64,000 bases of DNA from Chrysoperla carnea (Eukaryota; Arthropoda; Insecta; Neuroptera; Chrysopidae): contig NC_058338.1 in NCBI RefSeq assembly GCF_905475395.1, forward strand, positions 10,306,935 through 10,370,934, written 5' to 3'. Positions within the stretch are counted from its first letter, which is position 1, and each line of letters starts with the position of its first letter. Below, in pieces: positions 1 through 12,219 of this stretch. Made by a program: the position numbers and the translations under genes. A model generated the notes under the pieces. That model was not told the DNA's origin, searched no databases, and was given only the letters and a program-made list of their open reading frames with translations.

Positions 1-172
1 TTGACGCCCTCTTTTCGGTTTTGAGTTCTCGTGAGGACGGATGAACAGACAGATGGACGGACTGACGGACGGAATTGTACTAATTAGGCGATTTATATTT
101 CTAAGCATTACAAACTCTAGGCTAAGATAAGTATACCTTTATATATTTCATATATCAGGATATAAAAATCAT
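1..172 (+). repeat. Repeat family A, 3' part, cut by window edge
   Basis: The segment carries the ACGG-rich stretch and the TACTAATTAGGCGATTT and ATATTTCATATATCAGGATA blocks found in the other family A copies, in the order of the 11.6 kb copy. It ends at the family terminus GGATATAAAAA. Its 5' part lies outside the window, and it is diverged. No coding capacity is visible. Family A is a non-autonomous repeat of unknown class. Confidence 0.7.
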
Positions 173-1057
173 TAAAACGTCATTTTTCAACATTGAGAAA
201 AGTACCTACTACAAATTTTAGGTAATTACTCCAAATTACATGTTTTTAATTTCTTACGCTTCATTAGATATATCTAATTCGTGTGTTAGTAGCAATCTTG
301 TTCACGTGATTATATAATTTCAAAATAAATATTTTTTTTTAATATCCAGGTACCTAAATATAAAAATCTAAACTTGTTTGGTGACATCTGACTAATTGAG
401 TTGTTATTTTGAATTAAACTCTAAACAGTATTATTTTTATTCAATTAAAAATAGGGTCAATAAATTATGGTAGCTCTGAAAAAAAATACTTTATGTAGTC
501 TTTCAACTTTATGTAGTCTAGATTTTTGACATCATATTTGGTATATTGATCAATAAAGTTGAACAAAAATTTGTTAATTTTCTTTTCTTACCCTTACAAG
601 TATTCTACAAAATTGAACAAGAATGTTTTCTACCAACCATATTTTCAAATCTGTTTTAGTAATATTTAAAAGTACTTTAAAGTATAAGTTTTTATTGAAA
701 AATAAATTTTTCTCTTTGGTAGGGTCGTCTTATAGTTAGGATAGTCAGAAAATATTTATTTAATTTTCGCACATACAACTCGAAGATCAAATAAATCCAA
801 TTATTTTACTATAATTACCAACAAATTAATCTATAAGTACTTCAATCGTTCCGTAATCATTAGTCCCAAACGAATTGATGTGATATTGGCTCACGCGTCC
901 TGGACATGTGTCAAATATTCTTTAATTTACTTCTTGATACCAAGACCCTTCAAATACCAAAACCCTTCTTGATACTAAATTTTATTCAAATCGGACTTAA
1001 ATAGCGATCGCTAGAGAGTTTACAGGCACATAAACGTATAGATTCATATGTATATAC
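173..1057. other. Gene-free AT-rich stretch
   Basis: I see no coding region, RNA gene or recognisable repeat copy here. The sequence is AT-rich with short homopolymer runs and stop codons in all frames. Confidence 0.6.
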
Positions 1058-1555
1058 TAGCTGTGAACTACCCGCTTTGCTGGGCAACATCCTCACTTGC
1101 ACCCCTCCCTCCACATTTCCTTGCATGGGATAACAGTTTTGTAATGTACACGTCATGCTCTTTTATTTGATACCCCACTTAGGTATATTTGTAAATATTC
1201 GATAATTCCTTCCCACTTTCTCGCTACACCTTTCTACCCTCCGAAGGTTGAAAGTAGATAAAAACAATAGATCTTTGAAGCTGGTTGTATATCGTGTCAA
1301 TATTTGAGCTTAATCGATGCACAACTTTTTTAGTTTTTGAAGCATATCTCTTTCAACCCCTATTTCAACCCCTTACTCTACTATAATATGGATGTATTAT
1401 ACATAAAAACCTTCCTCTTGGACGGTTTTCGGAAAAACCGCATCAAAATCCGTTGCGTAGTTTCAAAGATTTAAGCGTACAAAGGGACATAGGGGCATAG
1501 GGACATAGGGACAGAAAAAGCGACTTTGTTTTATAATATTTAGTGATGCACTTTG
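1058..1555 (+). repeat. Repeat family F, non-LTR/RTE-like 3' tail
   Basis: It begins with AGCTGTGAACTACCCGCTTT, like a second copy at 32.9 kb, and ends with repeated GGGACATAG units followed by AAAGCGACTTTGTTTTATAA. Tails of this form are common at the 3' ends of insect RTE-type retrotransposons and the SINEs that borrow them; that class is from general knowledge. No reverse transcriptase reading frame remains. Confidence 0.6.
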
Positions 1556-3719
1556 ACACTCAAAGCTTCATTCTGCAGATTTTGAAATAGTTTTGTCGAA
1601 AAGAGTTTTGTGGTTGTAAGAATATTGTATTGTATTAGAAATAGACAAGTCTCTAACAGTTTTTTCATTAGTTTTTGCTTACTTAATATAAAATTAATTT
1701 GTTGGAAGTGATAAACCAGCTAAATGTCTGTTAATAATAGATAAACCGTGTAAAATAAGACAGTAAAAGAATTGCAAAGATAAAAATACCACACTTTTAT
1801 TGGTTCAGATTAGATTTCAAATGTTGTATGATGCATGTGTTTATAAGTATTTGAAATAATGGAACTTTTAAAACGATTTTCCCACCGTAAACTATAATTA
1901 TAGTTCACACATTTATAAAAAAGTTGATTAAATAAACTTGTTACTTTTTATCATCAATATTATACCTATCAACAATCAACAAGAAATAAAAAAAAAAATT
2001 AAAACACAACTTCCACAACAGTAGCAGATTACTGTCATAATCAATTTTATTAGAATATTATAATTATTAATATAAATCTAAACTTTGCTTGTCTGAGATC
2101 AACTTATATTAGAGTGACACTTTTTGTAAATGGAACAATTCATTTTAATCAAAATTATTTTATAATCAAAAAACAAGTTGCTTCTGTTTTTGTGTATCAG
2201 ATTTTAATAAATCTTTTTATATGAAATTGATTATACAGTCATCAGTTAAAATAAATCTCTATGGGTGCATTTTATTGGCTTTCATTTCAGAGGTCATTAT
2301 CATTTAATTTTAAGGCGTAATAATTGTTCAAAAAATTAGCAAATTGCTGAAGGAAATGGAGTTATTGATTTTGTACTGATGGTGAAATTTTAGGAAAATT
2401 TCTTCAAATGTTCATCGATCCTACCTACCAGATGTCAAAAATGACCATCGTTAAAATTTATATATATATTTATGTAAGCAACTTTCATGCAATTCATTTT
2501 TATATTAAAGACTTCCCTATCGAAATGTCGACGGTAGTCGAAAACATATATCCGTTATGAGATAGAGACAATTTCTACCATATGTTCCATCTCAAATCCA
2601 ACAATTTTCATAGAAGTTATTTATAATATTTTCATAGAGGTCTATAAACTTTCTGCATATAAAGAATTGGATTAAAGAGCAGAATATACTTCTGCTCATT
2701 AAACACAATTTGTCTTCATTAATATTCATTTTATCTCTCTGATTGTATTTTTGGAATGCTTATATCTTAATCGTATTTTGGCTTTATTTACACGAACAAA
2801 AAATCCATCAATTTCATGAGCCACTCAATGCTCAAATCGCATTGAATTGTGTAATTAACACAAGCATGATCAAACTATTAATACCAAAATAGACAATTTA
2901 TATTCTCAAATAAAACATTTTAAAAATAAGGTTCGTTAAGTTAAAGCTATTTATTTATTTTTGGTTATTAATCATGACCACACCTTATTAAATTCGTTTT
3001 TTAACCATGATATTCTTGTATGCAGTATAAAGAAACGTATTAATATACTTTAATACAATTGTTATTATCAAACAATACAATTAAAAACAAATGATATTAA
3101 ATAAACTAAATTAAACTAAATATTTATCTAATTAAATATATGTTATTAGTTCATCCATACATTGTTTTAAGTAGTCCCTACAAAGTTTACATGCGGTACA
3201 GTGTGTTCGATTATACATATTAAGGAAAATTGTGAAATACAAGCTTTTATCGTATAACGAGCCGAATATGTCTAACATTGTTCATGTAAATCAAAAATAA
3301 CTAAAAGCACGCCACAAAAGCTCACTGAGCTTGCATGATCGTCTCAAGCTCGCTACCATTCAAAACTAAACACTAAAAATTCAATCTAAATTCAACATGC
3401 CTGGTGCACCAGCGAAAGCGCTGCTTGAGTGCCATTAAAAAAAACGTCGCTTTCGAAACCTAATCCATTAAAAATATATTTTTACTTATTTCTAAACAGT
3501 ATTTTAATAATTTGTAATTAATTTAAAAATTTAAAAAAGTTATTTGCACTTGAGTACAACTTGATCAACTAATACTGCTAAATTTTCAGTATCAGGCCTT
3601 CGGGAAAACTTTTTTTAACTATGTTAATTGGATCCTCTTAATTAATCCTAATTAATTTCTCTTTTTGAAGTATCCATGATAACCTTAGCATATTCATTCA
3701 TTCATTATTTGTAGTATAT
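1556..3719. other. Gene-free AT-rich stretch
   Basis: No coding region or repeat family seen elsewhere in the window is recognised here. There are scattered poly-A and poly-T runs. Confidence 0.55.
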
Positions 3720-3965
3720 TTATAAATTAAATAATGTAATATATGTTGTAATATAATGTAATATATGATTTCTATGCGCTCCTACCATTTAATGAAATTT
3801 TAATTTTTTTGGTGCGGAATCTTCAAAAACTGTTGTAGTTAACCAAATGGAATCTAACCCATCCTCGCATTTACTTGGACATACACATAAAATTTAATCA
3901 AAATCGGTCCATCGGTTAAAGAGGAGTTCAATTACAAAGACTTGAACACAATAAATATATATCAT
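3720..3965 (+). repeat. Repeat family G copy
   Basis: It shares the blocks TATGCGCTCCTACCATTTAA, TTTTTTTGGTGCGG and AAAATCGGTCCATCGGTTAA with the copy at 19.5 kb. The phrase AATCAAAATCGGTCCATCGG followed by a GAGGAGTTCA-like block is typical of retrotransposon 3' untranslated tails in insects. It is non-coding. The class is uncertain. Confidence 0.55.
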
Positions 3966-4369
3966 AGATGATTATCGTTGTTTTATGCACCAGGGATCTT
4001 GTCCGTCTAGCTACGCCACTGACTACCATGCATGTTTAAGTAATAAGAAAAAAATTTCGTTCAAAACCTTACTCTCATAAATAAGTTTGTGTCATTTAAG
4101 TTTTGTCTTTTAACAGTTACCACCCTGTATAAGTAACTATAATAATGTTATATAACATATATATCAAAATTGTATATTATAGCCTGATGGCCGTATTATG
4201 TGCGTGATTATATAAAAAAATATATAATGCGCTATAAAATATCATAACTATGATCTAACACGATATTTGCTAATAATAATAATTTACTTTTGAAAACACA
4301 CAAGGGGAAGTACCATTGTATCCTTATAATAATATAAACATCCCCTTTTTATAAATGACCATATACTTG

Positions 4370-4488
4370 GTAGAGTTCAATTAAACCAAAGTGGCACCGA
4401 GCAAGAGAGAGTGTATGATGTATATGTATGTGCACTCGTATCTATACTCTCTCTTGTTCAGTGTCACTTAGTTTTGATAGAACTCTAC
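4370..4488. repeat. Foldback hairpin, about 46-bp arms
   Basis: The left arm starts GTAGAGTTCAATTAAACC and the right arm ends GTTTTGATAGAACTCTAC, which is its near-complement; both arms continue into an AGAGAGAGT / ACTCTCTCT pair. The loop is about 25 nt. It is probably a small MITE-like foldback element. A hairpin RNA is a weaker alternative. Confidence 0.65.
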
Positions 4489-4800
4489 TACACTATTACT
4501 TTATATATACCGTCGATTATATCACAAATTTTATATTTGAGCAGCCATTATTCTTCGTTTTAATTCACATTTTAATATTATAAATTGTTCGTCAGCCATA
4601 TTGTTTTTCTTTTGTGTTTTTGTTTTGACATTTCTATAATATTTTACCAACATAAATTATGAATTTATATTTTTTTTAAATAAAAATTATAACATTTGTT
4701 AATCATGTTTGTAATGTTTGTTTTTATCAATGTTTTAGCGTATGTTTTACAAAATTTTTATTTGATATTCATGTTAATATTTTTGGATAAAATGTTTTTT

Positions 4801-5312
4801 TATACCATGTATATATGAAATATACATAGTATATTAAGTTTAGTCCCAAGTTTGTAACGCTTAAAAATAATGATGCTAGCGAAAAAAATTTTGTCATAGG
4901 TGTTCATAAAATCACCTAATTAGTCCATTTCCGCCCGTCCGTCCGTCCGTCCGTCTGTGGACACGATAACTCAAAAACGAAAAAAGATATCGAGCTGAAA
5001 TTCAAGACGTAAAAAATGAGGTCTAGTTCGTAAATGAGCATCATAGGTCAATCGGGTCTTGGGTCCGTAGGACCCATCTTGTAAACCGTTAGAGATAGAA
5101 CAAAAGTTTAAATGTAAAAAATGTTCCTTATCAAAAATGAAACAACTTTTGTTTACCCGTGAGGGCGCCAATTAAGCGGAAATTTTATAATATACTTGAT
5201 TATCAGTTATGTATGTGTCACATGTTTGTATGTGTAATGTGATAAAGAAATCAACACTGACTATGCATGGTATTTCAACAATTAACTCAGTCAATTGTTT
5301 GTTTTCACTTGT
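4801..5312 (-). repeat. Repeat family A copy, near full length
   Basis: Reading on the - strand it runs from ACAAGTGAAAACAAACAATT to CATGGTATA, the two termini shared with the copies at 11.6 and 35.8 kb. It contains the CCGTCCGTCCGTCCGTC stretch. Compared with the 35.8 kb copy, about 30 bp are missing around 5150 between two GTTT direct repeats. No transposase is encoded. Confidence 0.75.
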
Positions 5313-5516
5313 TTTATTTCAATTACTGAGCCTAATGGATAATAAACTTGAAATATTGTGGCGCTAACATAGATAAATGTGTGTTTGATATTGCTCATTT
5401 TATATTAGAAATTATTGATTCGATGCAGTGGAAGGCATTAACATGCCTTCACTTAACGCGCATTGATATTCGAATATCGCTGGATGGTTTTTTTTTTACT
5501 GTAGGTACCAGATATA

Positions 5517-5881
5517 TAAAGTGGTAGCGACAATAAAATCGATGTCAGCGCTTCCAGTGAAAAATTTTGGCGTTAAACGAGGCTGTTATGACTAATTTCC
5601 AATTCTTTACATGTTATGGTGAATGTCAAATTAAAATTATTAAAAAACAATAATTAATGAAACTTAATGCATAAAAAATTGTGAAAATAAGAAATCAAAT
5701 TGCACAAATATTATTTTTCAAATGTCAATTATCATAATTATTGATTTAAATTTGTGAGACAATAATATTAAATTTTCAATGTAATCCATTCAATTATATA
5801 TGCATCCATATAATTCTATAATTAAAGTAGTGTATCGTTACCATGAAAACGACACCAATAAAACTCACACACGGTGCGAAT
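5517..5881 (-). repeat. Repeat family D copy (MITE-like)
   Basis: This is the inverse orientation of the copies at 24.8 and 46.5 kb. It shares the AAATCGATGTCAGCGCTTCC and GTAGTGTATCGTTACCATG blocks. Its right end is GTGCGAAT, matching the ATTCGCAC left end of the other copies. It is non-coding, about 365 bp, and its inner end is approximate. Confidence 0.7.
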
Positions 5882-7484
5882 AGGTTCATTTTACTTTTTA
5901 ACTAAGCTTGTCACGTGAAATACTTAAACATTAAATATTAAATTCAGCTAACGTGTGAATAAGCTTGTTATATTAATAATTATTGTTGTTATCTTTTTTA
6001 ATAAATATAAAATTTTATTTTCATAGTTAATTGTACTCTTGGGAACGAAAAACAAAAAAGTGTCTTTTCCTCTGAAATGTCATAAAAAAATACTATTTAT
6101 TTGCTTCGTTTTACATTGTTATGTCAAATTTTATCAAAAGTCCAATTTTATCAAGCGTAATCGATCCATATCAAATAATTTTTATTGTATTATTTATATG
6201 AAATTTAGAACGGAAGAAATAATTGTTAGTCCAGTGAAATTTCGTGCGTTGCTCTTGGGTGTTAAATATTCGTAATTAAAAGTTTATGTCCAACGGAAGT
6301 TAAAACTGCTTACACACTTTTTAATTCGAAATAAAGTTAATAACGGCACCATGCTGCTGGCATCTCTTTGATGGTATTTTCTCTGGCGTTTGATTCACAC
6401 TTTCGCATACTGCAGCCTACGAGGGTGAGAGAGTATGTACATATGTGTACATTAAGCAATGTGTATAAGAAAGATACAGCGTAATAGCAAAGTAACATTC
6501 ATCAATATTTTTAATTATTGATGTCCTATCACGAAAAAAATTGTAAGCTTAAGTTTTGCTTTATCTCCAATAATTTGCCATAACTTAAAAAATGTAAGAT
6601 TTAGAGAAAAAATTTGTTATCTTTAACAAACGATTAGAGATAAAGCAAAACTCGAAGGCGAGAAGTCTTCGAGTGAGAGATTAATTACAAAAAATGTTTC
6701 AAATGAAAAAGCCAATAGCTTTTGTGAATTTGAGGTCTGTATCTTCGAAGTTGGCTTTTTCTGGACACTTGTTTATCATACCAAAATTCTTGTTTTGTCA
6801 TACTCTATGAATCCCTGGAATATTTATCATTTTTTCTGATACAACCATTTAAAAAAATAGGAGATATTCAATTGAAATGAAGATACCATGGACTGAAAAG
6901 CGTAGATTCAAGTTTCTACGTGCATCTGACAGAATAATTATCTCTTGTATTAAATAACCAGAAGGGATGATAAAGGTATGTATTAGTTACGTGTTAATAT
7001 AGAGGCGTCTGTCATACAGAAGCCAATTAAAAATCAAAATACATAAAAATGATCAAATCAACATATTTCAATACTAAATTATTAATTAATATTTGTCAGT
7101 TATTAAAAATAATAATTTTAAAAAATTAATTTTAAAAAACTTATACAGTAGCTAAATATGGTTTGTAAATAAAATAAATCAGATAATGATTTACAATAAT
7201 ATTATAAAATGATCGATCATGAATCAATAAAAACTAATTATAGATAGATCATCGGATTATTATTTAAATCATACCAACAAGAATTTATATCTTATAGAAA
7301 GGTAAATGGAATTTACTTGATAGAAAATACTCACTTCACTTACTGAAAGCTATTATACATATTCTTTATGGTATGTTCGAGTAATATTATACTTTATTTT
7401 ATGTTAAAATCTTATATATGTATATAAAAAAGGAAGCTGACTGATCGATCAACGCACAACTGAAACCACTGGGTCTAGAAAAAT
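5882..7484. other. Gene-free stretch with one short inverted repeat
   Basis: An inverted pair of about 20 bp, AAGTTTTGCTTTATCTC (6551) and AGATAAAGCAAAACTCG (6637), encloses about 70 bp. It is followed at 6652 by the palindrome-rich block ACTCGAAGGCGAG that recurs inverted at 8.98 kb. Near 7410 there is a TATAT-rich piece with GATCGATCAACGCACAACTG (family I). No gene is recognised; the open frame at 6039-6275 has no family features. Confidence 0.55.
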
Positions 7485-7770
7485 ATTTTATTTTAGAATT
7501 TGATGAAACTCGGTGGATGGGGTTATTTTGATCCAAAAAGTTCAAAAATCAGGTTAATTTAATGATTGAATGCAGAGTTTCTGAGATATCGCAAAATTTG
7601 GAAAGATTTTTTCCCGTATCTCAAAAACTATTCGACCAGTCATCAAATGCACCCGTTTTTTGTACTTTTTGGGTCAAAATTACCTTATAAACTGAGTTTT
7701 ATCGAAATTGGAGATAAAAAAAAAGATTTGTTTATCACTTCAGATGAAGAATTCTCACTTCATGAATAGA
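7485..7770. repeat. Single diverged unit of satellite family C
   Basis: It contains TTTTTGGGTCAAAATTACCT, TATAAACTGAGTTTTATCG and a GATATCGCAAAATTTGG block in the same order as the 306-bp tandem units at 12.8 and 22.9 kb. Only about one unit is present. Confidence 0.65.
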
Positions 7771-9629
7771 AAAGTGAAGTTGGTTTTTAAAAATCTTTAC
7801 TAGTATGCAAGATATAAACATTTTAAATTCCTAACTGAGCAAAGAGGAAGCCATCCACTAGCGAAGTCATACCTACGTGATTATCGCCATAGAGGTTACA
7901 TATAAGACTTTGTTTTGCTAAAACGTGATAGGCAACCTTTGAATGCAATGTTTGCTTTGAATGCAATCTTATAACTTCTTCGTTTTTTAATCAATTTTAA
8001 TTTCACTTTCAAATTTTTCCATGGTAGCAAGTATAGTTTTACATTTTTATGGGTAATATGGCCAATTCGGCATCAGTCTTATCTCCTATTGAAAACTCCT
8101 TGAAATTGTTATATTTGTTCGAACTCACTTTTACTGGTATCTAATGGTATATTTAAAACAGTTTTAAGAGTGAATTTAAATGAGTATCCCATTCTTAAGA
8201 GTTCTTACTTAAGTTAAGTAAGTATAAAACTTGTTATTTTGTTGATGTGTGTTGGATGTGCGGCATATCTTTTATATAGATTCGAACAAGGCTTCACAAT
8301 TAGTAGTGTCACAAACAAGCCATACGCTGTCCATTAGATAAGTCGATCATCAACATAATAAACAAAGATGGAATATTAAATAAATAAAAAAAAAACATTG
8401 AAATCAAATTGAGTTCTTAACTCTTTTTTGTAGCAGTCTCTCTATCCCTGTTTTATGTGGTCTGGTCTGGCCTTCTGTCCCGACAACAAACTTTAAAATT
8501 ATTGATTCACAAAACAAAAAAAAAACATACAATTTTATTTCAATGATTCTGTGATATCTCAATAAAATAATAAAAAAACTTAAAGTAACCATCTATAGTG
8601 ATTTTATACTGACTCTTTTTTGATTGTGCATTACGAATTTTGGAAAATATAACGGAAAATAACGAGAAACTTTCTACGATATCTGTAGCAAGCTTATTGT
8701 TTTTTCATCCACTACTAGAGCACAATTGGGAAGGTTGTGGGACTCTTGGTGGGACACTGTCGATTCAACTATCGCCTTTATAACATGGGGATCTCTGATG
8801 ATCCCACTTGTAGGGTCTATATGCACAACAGTGCGTCATATTCAGAATATTCGGGTTCGAATCCTTGCATCCATTAATGGATCCAAATCTGGGAGAGATC
8901 CCAACGAAGAAGCTGTGGGCTTTCTTTGTGGCGTCTGGACTTGACTGAATCTTATAGCTTCATCTGATTAGCATCTCTCACTCGAACACTGCTCGCCTTC
9001 GAGTGACAGATTGTTCTCAAAGAGAGCACAGAGGACCCCTTGATCCAGATGCTGATTTGTGCTGCGTTAACTCTTTGATCACCTGGCGATTGATGCGCAA
9101 ATATGAGCTGATATTTTAGTTTTACCAATATTTCATAAAAGCTCTGTTACAGAAGCCAAATCTGACGTTCCTAACTTAATGCATACATATCATAAGATTT
9201 TACGTTTATTTTAACTATTATTGTAATCCCAATAATCCGAACAAATCCAGTAATCCTATTTTTATTGAGACCCGATCATTGAGATTCTACTGTATAATAT
9301 GGTTAATAATAAGTATGAATTGTCAGAAAATTTTAGATTTTTCACGATTATATCTTCGACTCGCCAATGTAGCGAGATAAAATATAAACTAGTTATTTAG
9401 TAAAACCTAAGAGCTGTGAAAATAATTCAATTTTATCACAATCAGTTCAATAGTTTTTATGTGATGCTCGAGCAAATACACAAATAGATAGAAACAAAAC
9501 AGTTGTAGACTAGTATAATAATAAACTCAAAAAGTAATCACAGTAAATATGATTCTCGTGTGTATTAAGTATTTCATCGTTAAAATCACCCTGTATTTTT
9601 GTAAAATTACAAATCGTCGGGCCAGTGTC
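7771..9629. other. Gene-free stretch; candidate tRNA-derived SINE at 8.73-8.95 kb
   Basis: A perfect pol III B-box consensus, GGTTCGAATCC, is at 8854-8864 inside a locally GC-richer 220-bp patch. No convincing A box is seen, so SINE identity is a guess. At 8977-9004 lies the block CACTCGAAGGCGAGC-like, inverted relative to 6652. The open frame at 8726-8944 looks spurious. Confidence 0.4.
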
Positions 9630-9800
9630 ATGTAATAGATGCAACGATTTTGCTTATAGAAAATCTTTAAAGTGGGAAAAGATCTTCGGAACACCTACGA
9701 TTGTACTTCTTGCAGTACCACAAGTGCGATTCGTCTCTCCATTTAAGATTGGCTTTCTTGAAAGATTTTCTTATTCAAGAGCATCTTACAATTCCCAAGG
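9630..9800 (-). mobile_element. Non-LTR retrotransposon C-terminal fragment, decayed
   Basis: On the - strand the translation contains LGNCKMLLNK followed by a stop-interrupted stretch. It aligns with the better-preserved fragment at 38.4-38.7 kb (ANCKLLLKEHILKKAKMEGR). The DNA blocks GGAACACCTACGATTGTACT and CAGTACCACAAGTGCG are shared with both other fragments. It is broken by stops and an internal deletion and is non-functional. Confidence 0.6.
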
Positions 9801-11577
9801 GCTAACAACATTGGTGATTTGTTGGAAAAATCTACTTTTGTGAATAATATGACTCTTGTTAGAACGAATGAGAAAGCTTGTAACTGGGAAATCTAAACTA
9901 TTAGACTTAATTAGTCGCGTGGGAATTTAATTATATTATTTCTAGCCTTTCTTTTAAGAATAAAAAAGCTTTCATATATAGAATTGTAATTGAATATAAA
10001 AAGGACACAAATTAATTAGAACAATTGGGATATGACATTGGCGCCATGTAGCATGTAACACAAATAAAACATTCAGATATAACATACAGATGCTATTCAG
10101 TATTCTTGTTACTAATCAAGTTAACGGCCTGCATTATACCTTTGGTTGGTTATAAAATAAAATATAACAACCATACCGCTAATGGAAGTGTCTCCAAACT
10201 GTCCTTTACTCCTTTATTTCTTGCTTTAGCGCTAATATAACATCATATATATCGTTAATATTCATAGAACGCGATAGATTCATTTTCTCATCAAAGTAAC
10301 TAAACTTGTTAGACTTTTTTCTATTTCGAATGCTGATTTTTTTACTTTAATAATGTACTTAATTATTCATGAAAATCGTGGAATTCCCTTTCAATTCTTA
10401 CAAATACACGTATCGCTATCTATTTTCTATGGTAATTTTATGGTAAATCATTTTTACCGGCATTCCTACCTCTTGAATTAATAAAAAGTATATGCGGTTT
10501 TGTACACACCTTTCACCTAATAGATTTGAAATTTTACGTTGCGGTCACCAAAAATTTTTGATTTAAAAAAGTTTCGTAGTGGTTAAATGTTACATTTTGT
10601 TTAGTCTAACCGTCTTTCGGAAATTTTTTAACTTGCGATAGAAACTTCGAACAGGTGTTGAAATTTCTGGCTAAAAAAATAATACGCATTCCACGTATTA
10701 TTTTCAGAGATGCTTCTTCGATATTCTAAAGGTGGTATTCTAAAGCTATTCAAACAGAATTACCCAGTTTATTCTTGCACATTGAAGAAAACCGGAGACC
10801 AATTTTTCTGCAAACGCATTGCAAAAGTTAATGCAGTTTATAAATATTTTGTTTACTGGCTCATCTGGTCTTCGAGGTTTAGCTCCTTGCCAGACATTTT
10901 ACGGACTTTTAAATAAACTTACTTATGATGGGATTTTTACGGACTTTCTTATGATGGAATATTTGACTGTTGGGTATCATTATTAAAAGGCTGTCTTAAC
11001 AAATAATGAGTAATTCGTTCTCCATTCAGAGAAATCTTTGTGTTATTTTAAAAACCGCCTTTAGGAAGCAACTTTATAGCTTTTCCCCAATTTGATACTT
11101 TTTTAAAGTTAAAAAAAAAAACATTTTCATTGGCATATTTGCCTCGGGCGACAATGAAACATCCTTGACTTTTGCTCCTTAGATGTGAAATATACTACTT
11201 CAACCTTCACAAACAACTGAATTGACTTTTCATTAGCCTTATTCTGTAACTATTTAACGACCACTATCGATATCGTTACCTGTAGAGTTGCAGTTTAAAA
11301 CTTAATAGATTTACGGATAATGCTGTTACATCAATTATCAGAATAAATATCACCTCCTAAATCAAGCTTAAAGTCTTCGGCAATAAAAATAAAAATTTTA
11401 CTACTTTTTTGAAAAAACTAGCATCAAACAAAATTTTGTTAGAGATGTTTATCTGTTGGCCAAATTTTATAACCCTTTAACTTGGCTTGGGACATGCAAA
11501 CAAAAATTTCCAGCAGTTTAGTTTTAATTTTTTCAAAATAGTAGTTAAAATCCAGTTTTACTGTTTTAAAAATTTTT
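9801..11577. other. Gene-free AT-rich stretch
   Basis: No gene, RNA gene or recognised repeat copy is seen. The open frame at 10710-10916 has no domain features. Confidence 0.55.
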
Positions 11578-11613
11578 TCAAGTGAAAACCCTTCACTAAA
11601 GTTTTAACAATAA
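11578..11613 (+). repeat. Left copy of a 36-bp direct repeat flanking a family A element
   Basis: Starting TCAAGTGAAAACCCTTCACT, 30 bp match exactly the segment at 12184-12213, and the match extends to 36 bp with one mismatch. The two copies bracket the family A element, as a target-site duplication would, though 30 bp or more is longer than usual. Confidence 0.7.
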
Positions 11614-12178
11614 CAAGCGAAAACAAACAATTGACTGAGTTAATTGTTGAAATACCATGCATAGTCAGTGTTGATTTCTTTATCACATTACACATACAAA
11701 CATGTGACACATACATAACTGATAATCAAGTATAGTATTTTATATTATAAAATTTCCGCCTAATTGGCGCCCCCACGGGTAAACAGTGATGTTTACGAAA
11801 AAATAAACAAAGTTGTTTAATTTTTGATAAGGAACATTTTTTACATTTAAACTTTTGTTCTATCTCTAACGGTTTACAAGATGGGTTATAAAAAACCCAA
11901 GACCCAATTGACCTATGATGCTCATTTACGAACTCGACCTCACTTTTTACGTCCTGAGTACGCTGTAAAAATTTCAGCTCGATATCTTTTTTCGTTTTTG
12001 ACTTATCGTGTCCACAGACGGACGGACGGACGGACAACCGGAAATGGACTAATTAGGTGATTTTATGAACACCTATGACAAAATTTTTTTCCTAGCATCA
12101 TTATTTTTAAGCGTTACAAACTTGGGACTAAACTTAATATATATACTATGTATATTTCATATATACATGGTATAAAAA
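11613..12178 (+). repeat. Repeat family A copy, near full length
   Basis: It runs from ACAAGCGAAAACAAACAATT to CATGGTATAAAAA, about 566 bp. Its inner landmarks are GACGGACGGACGGACGGAC and AAACTTGGGACTAAACTTAA. Near the 3' end ATGTATAT and ATATACAT can pair as a small stem. The reverse-strand open frame at 11726-12037 lies wholly inside the repeat and looks accidental. Confidence 0.8.
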
Positions 12179-12183
12179 TGGAA

Positions 12184-12219
12184 TCAAGTGAAAACCCTTC
12201 ACTAAAGTTTTAAGAATAA
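12184..12219 (+). repeat. Right copy of the 36-bp direct repeat
   Basis: This is the partner of 11578-11613, exact over the first 30 bp. It starts 5 bp after the family A terminus. Confidence 0.7.

Noticed and set aside
6039-6275. 78-codon + strand frame as a gene
   Set aside because: Low complexity, no homology recognised and no splice or start context.
8726-8944. 72-codon + strand frame as a gene
   Set aside because: It has no family features; a repeat origin is likelier.
11726-12037. 103-codon - strand frame
   Set aside because: It lies entirely inside repeat family A and is broken or altered in the other copies.
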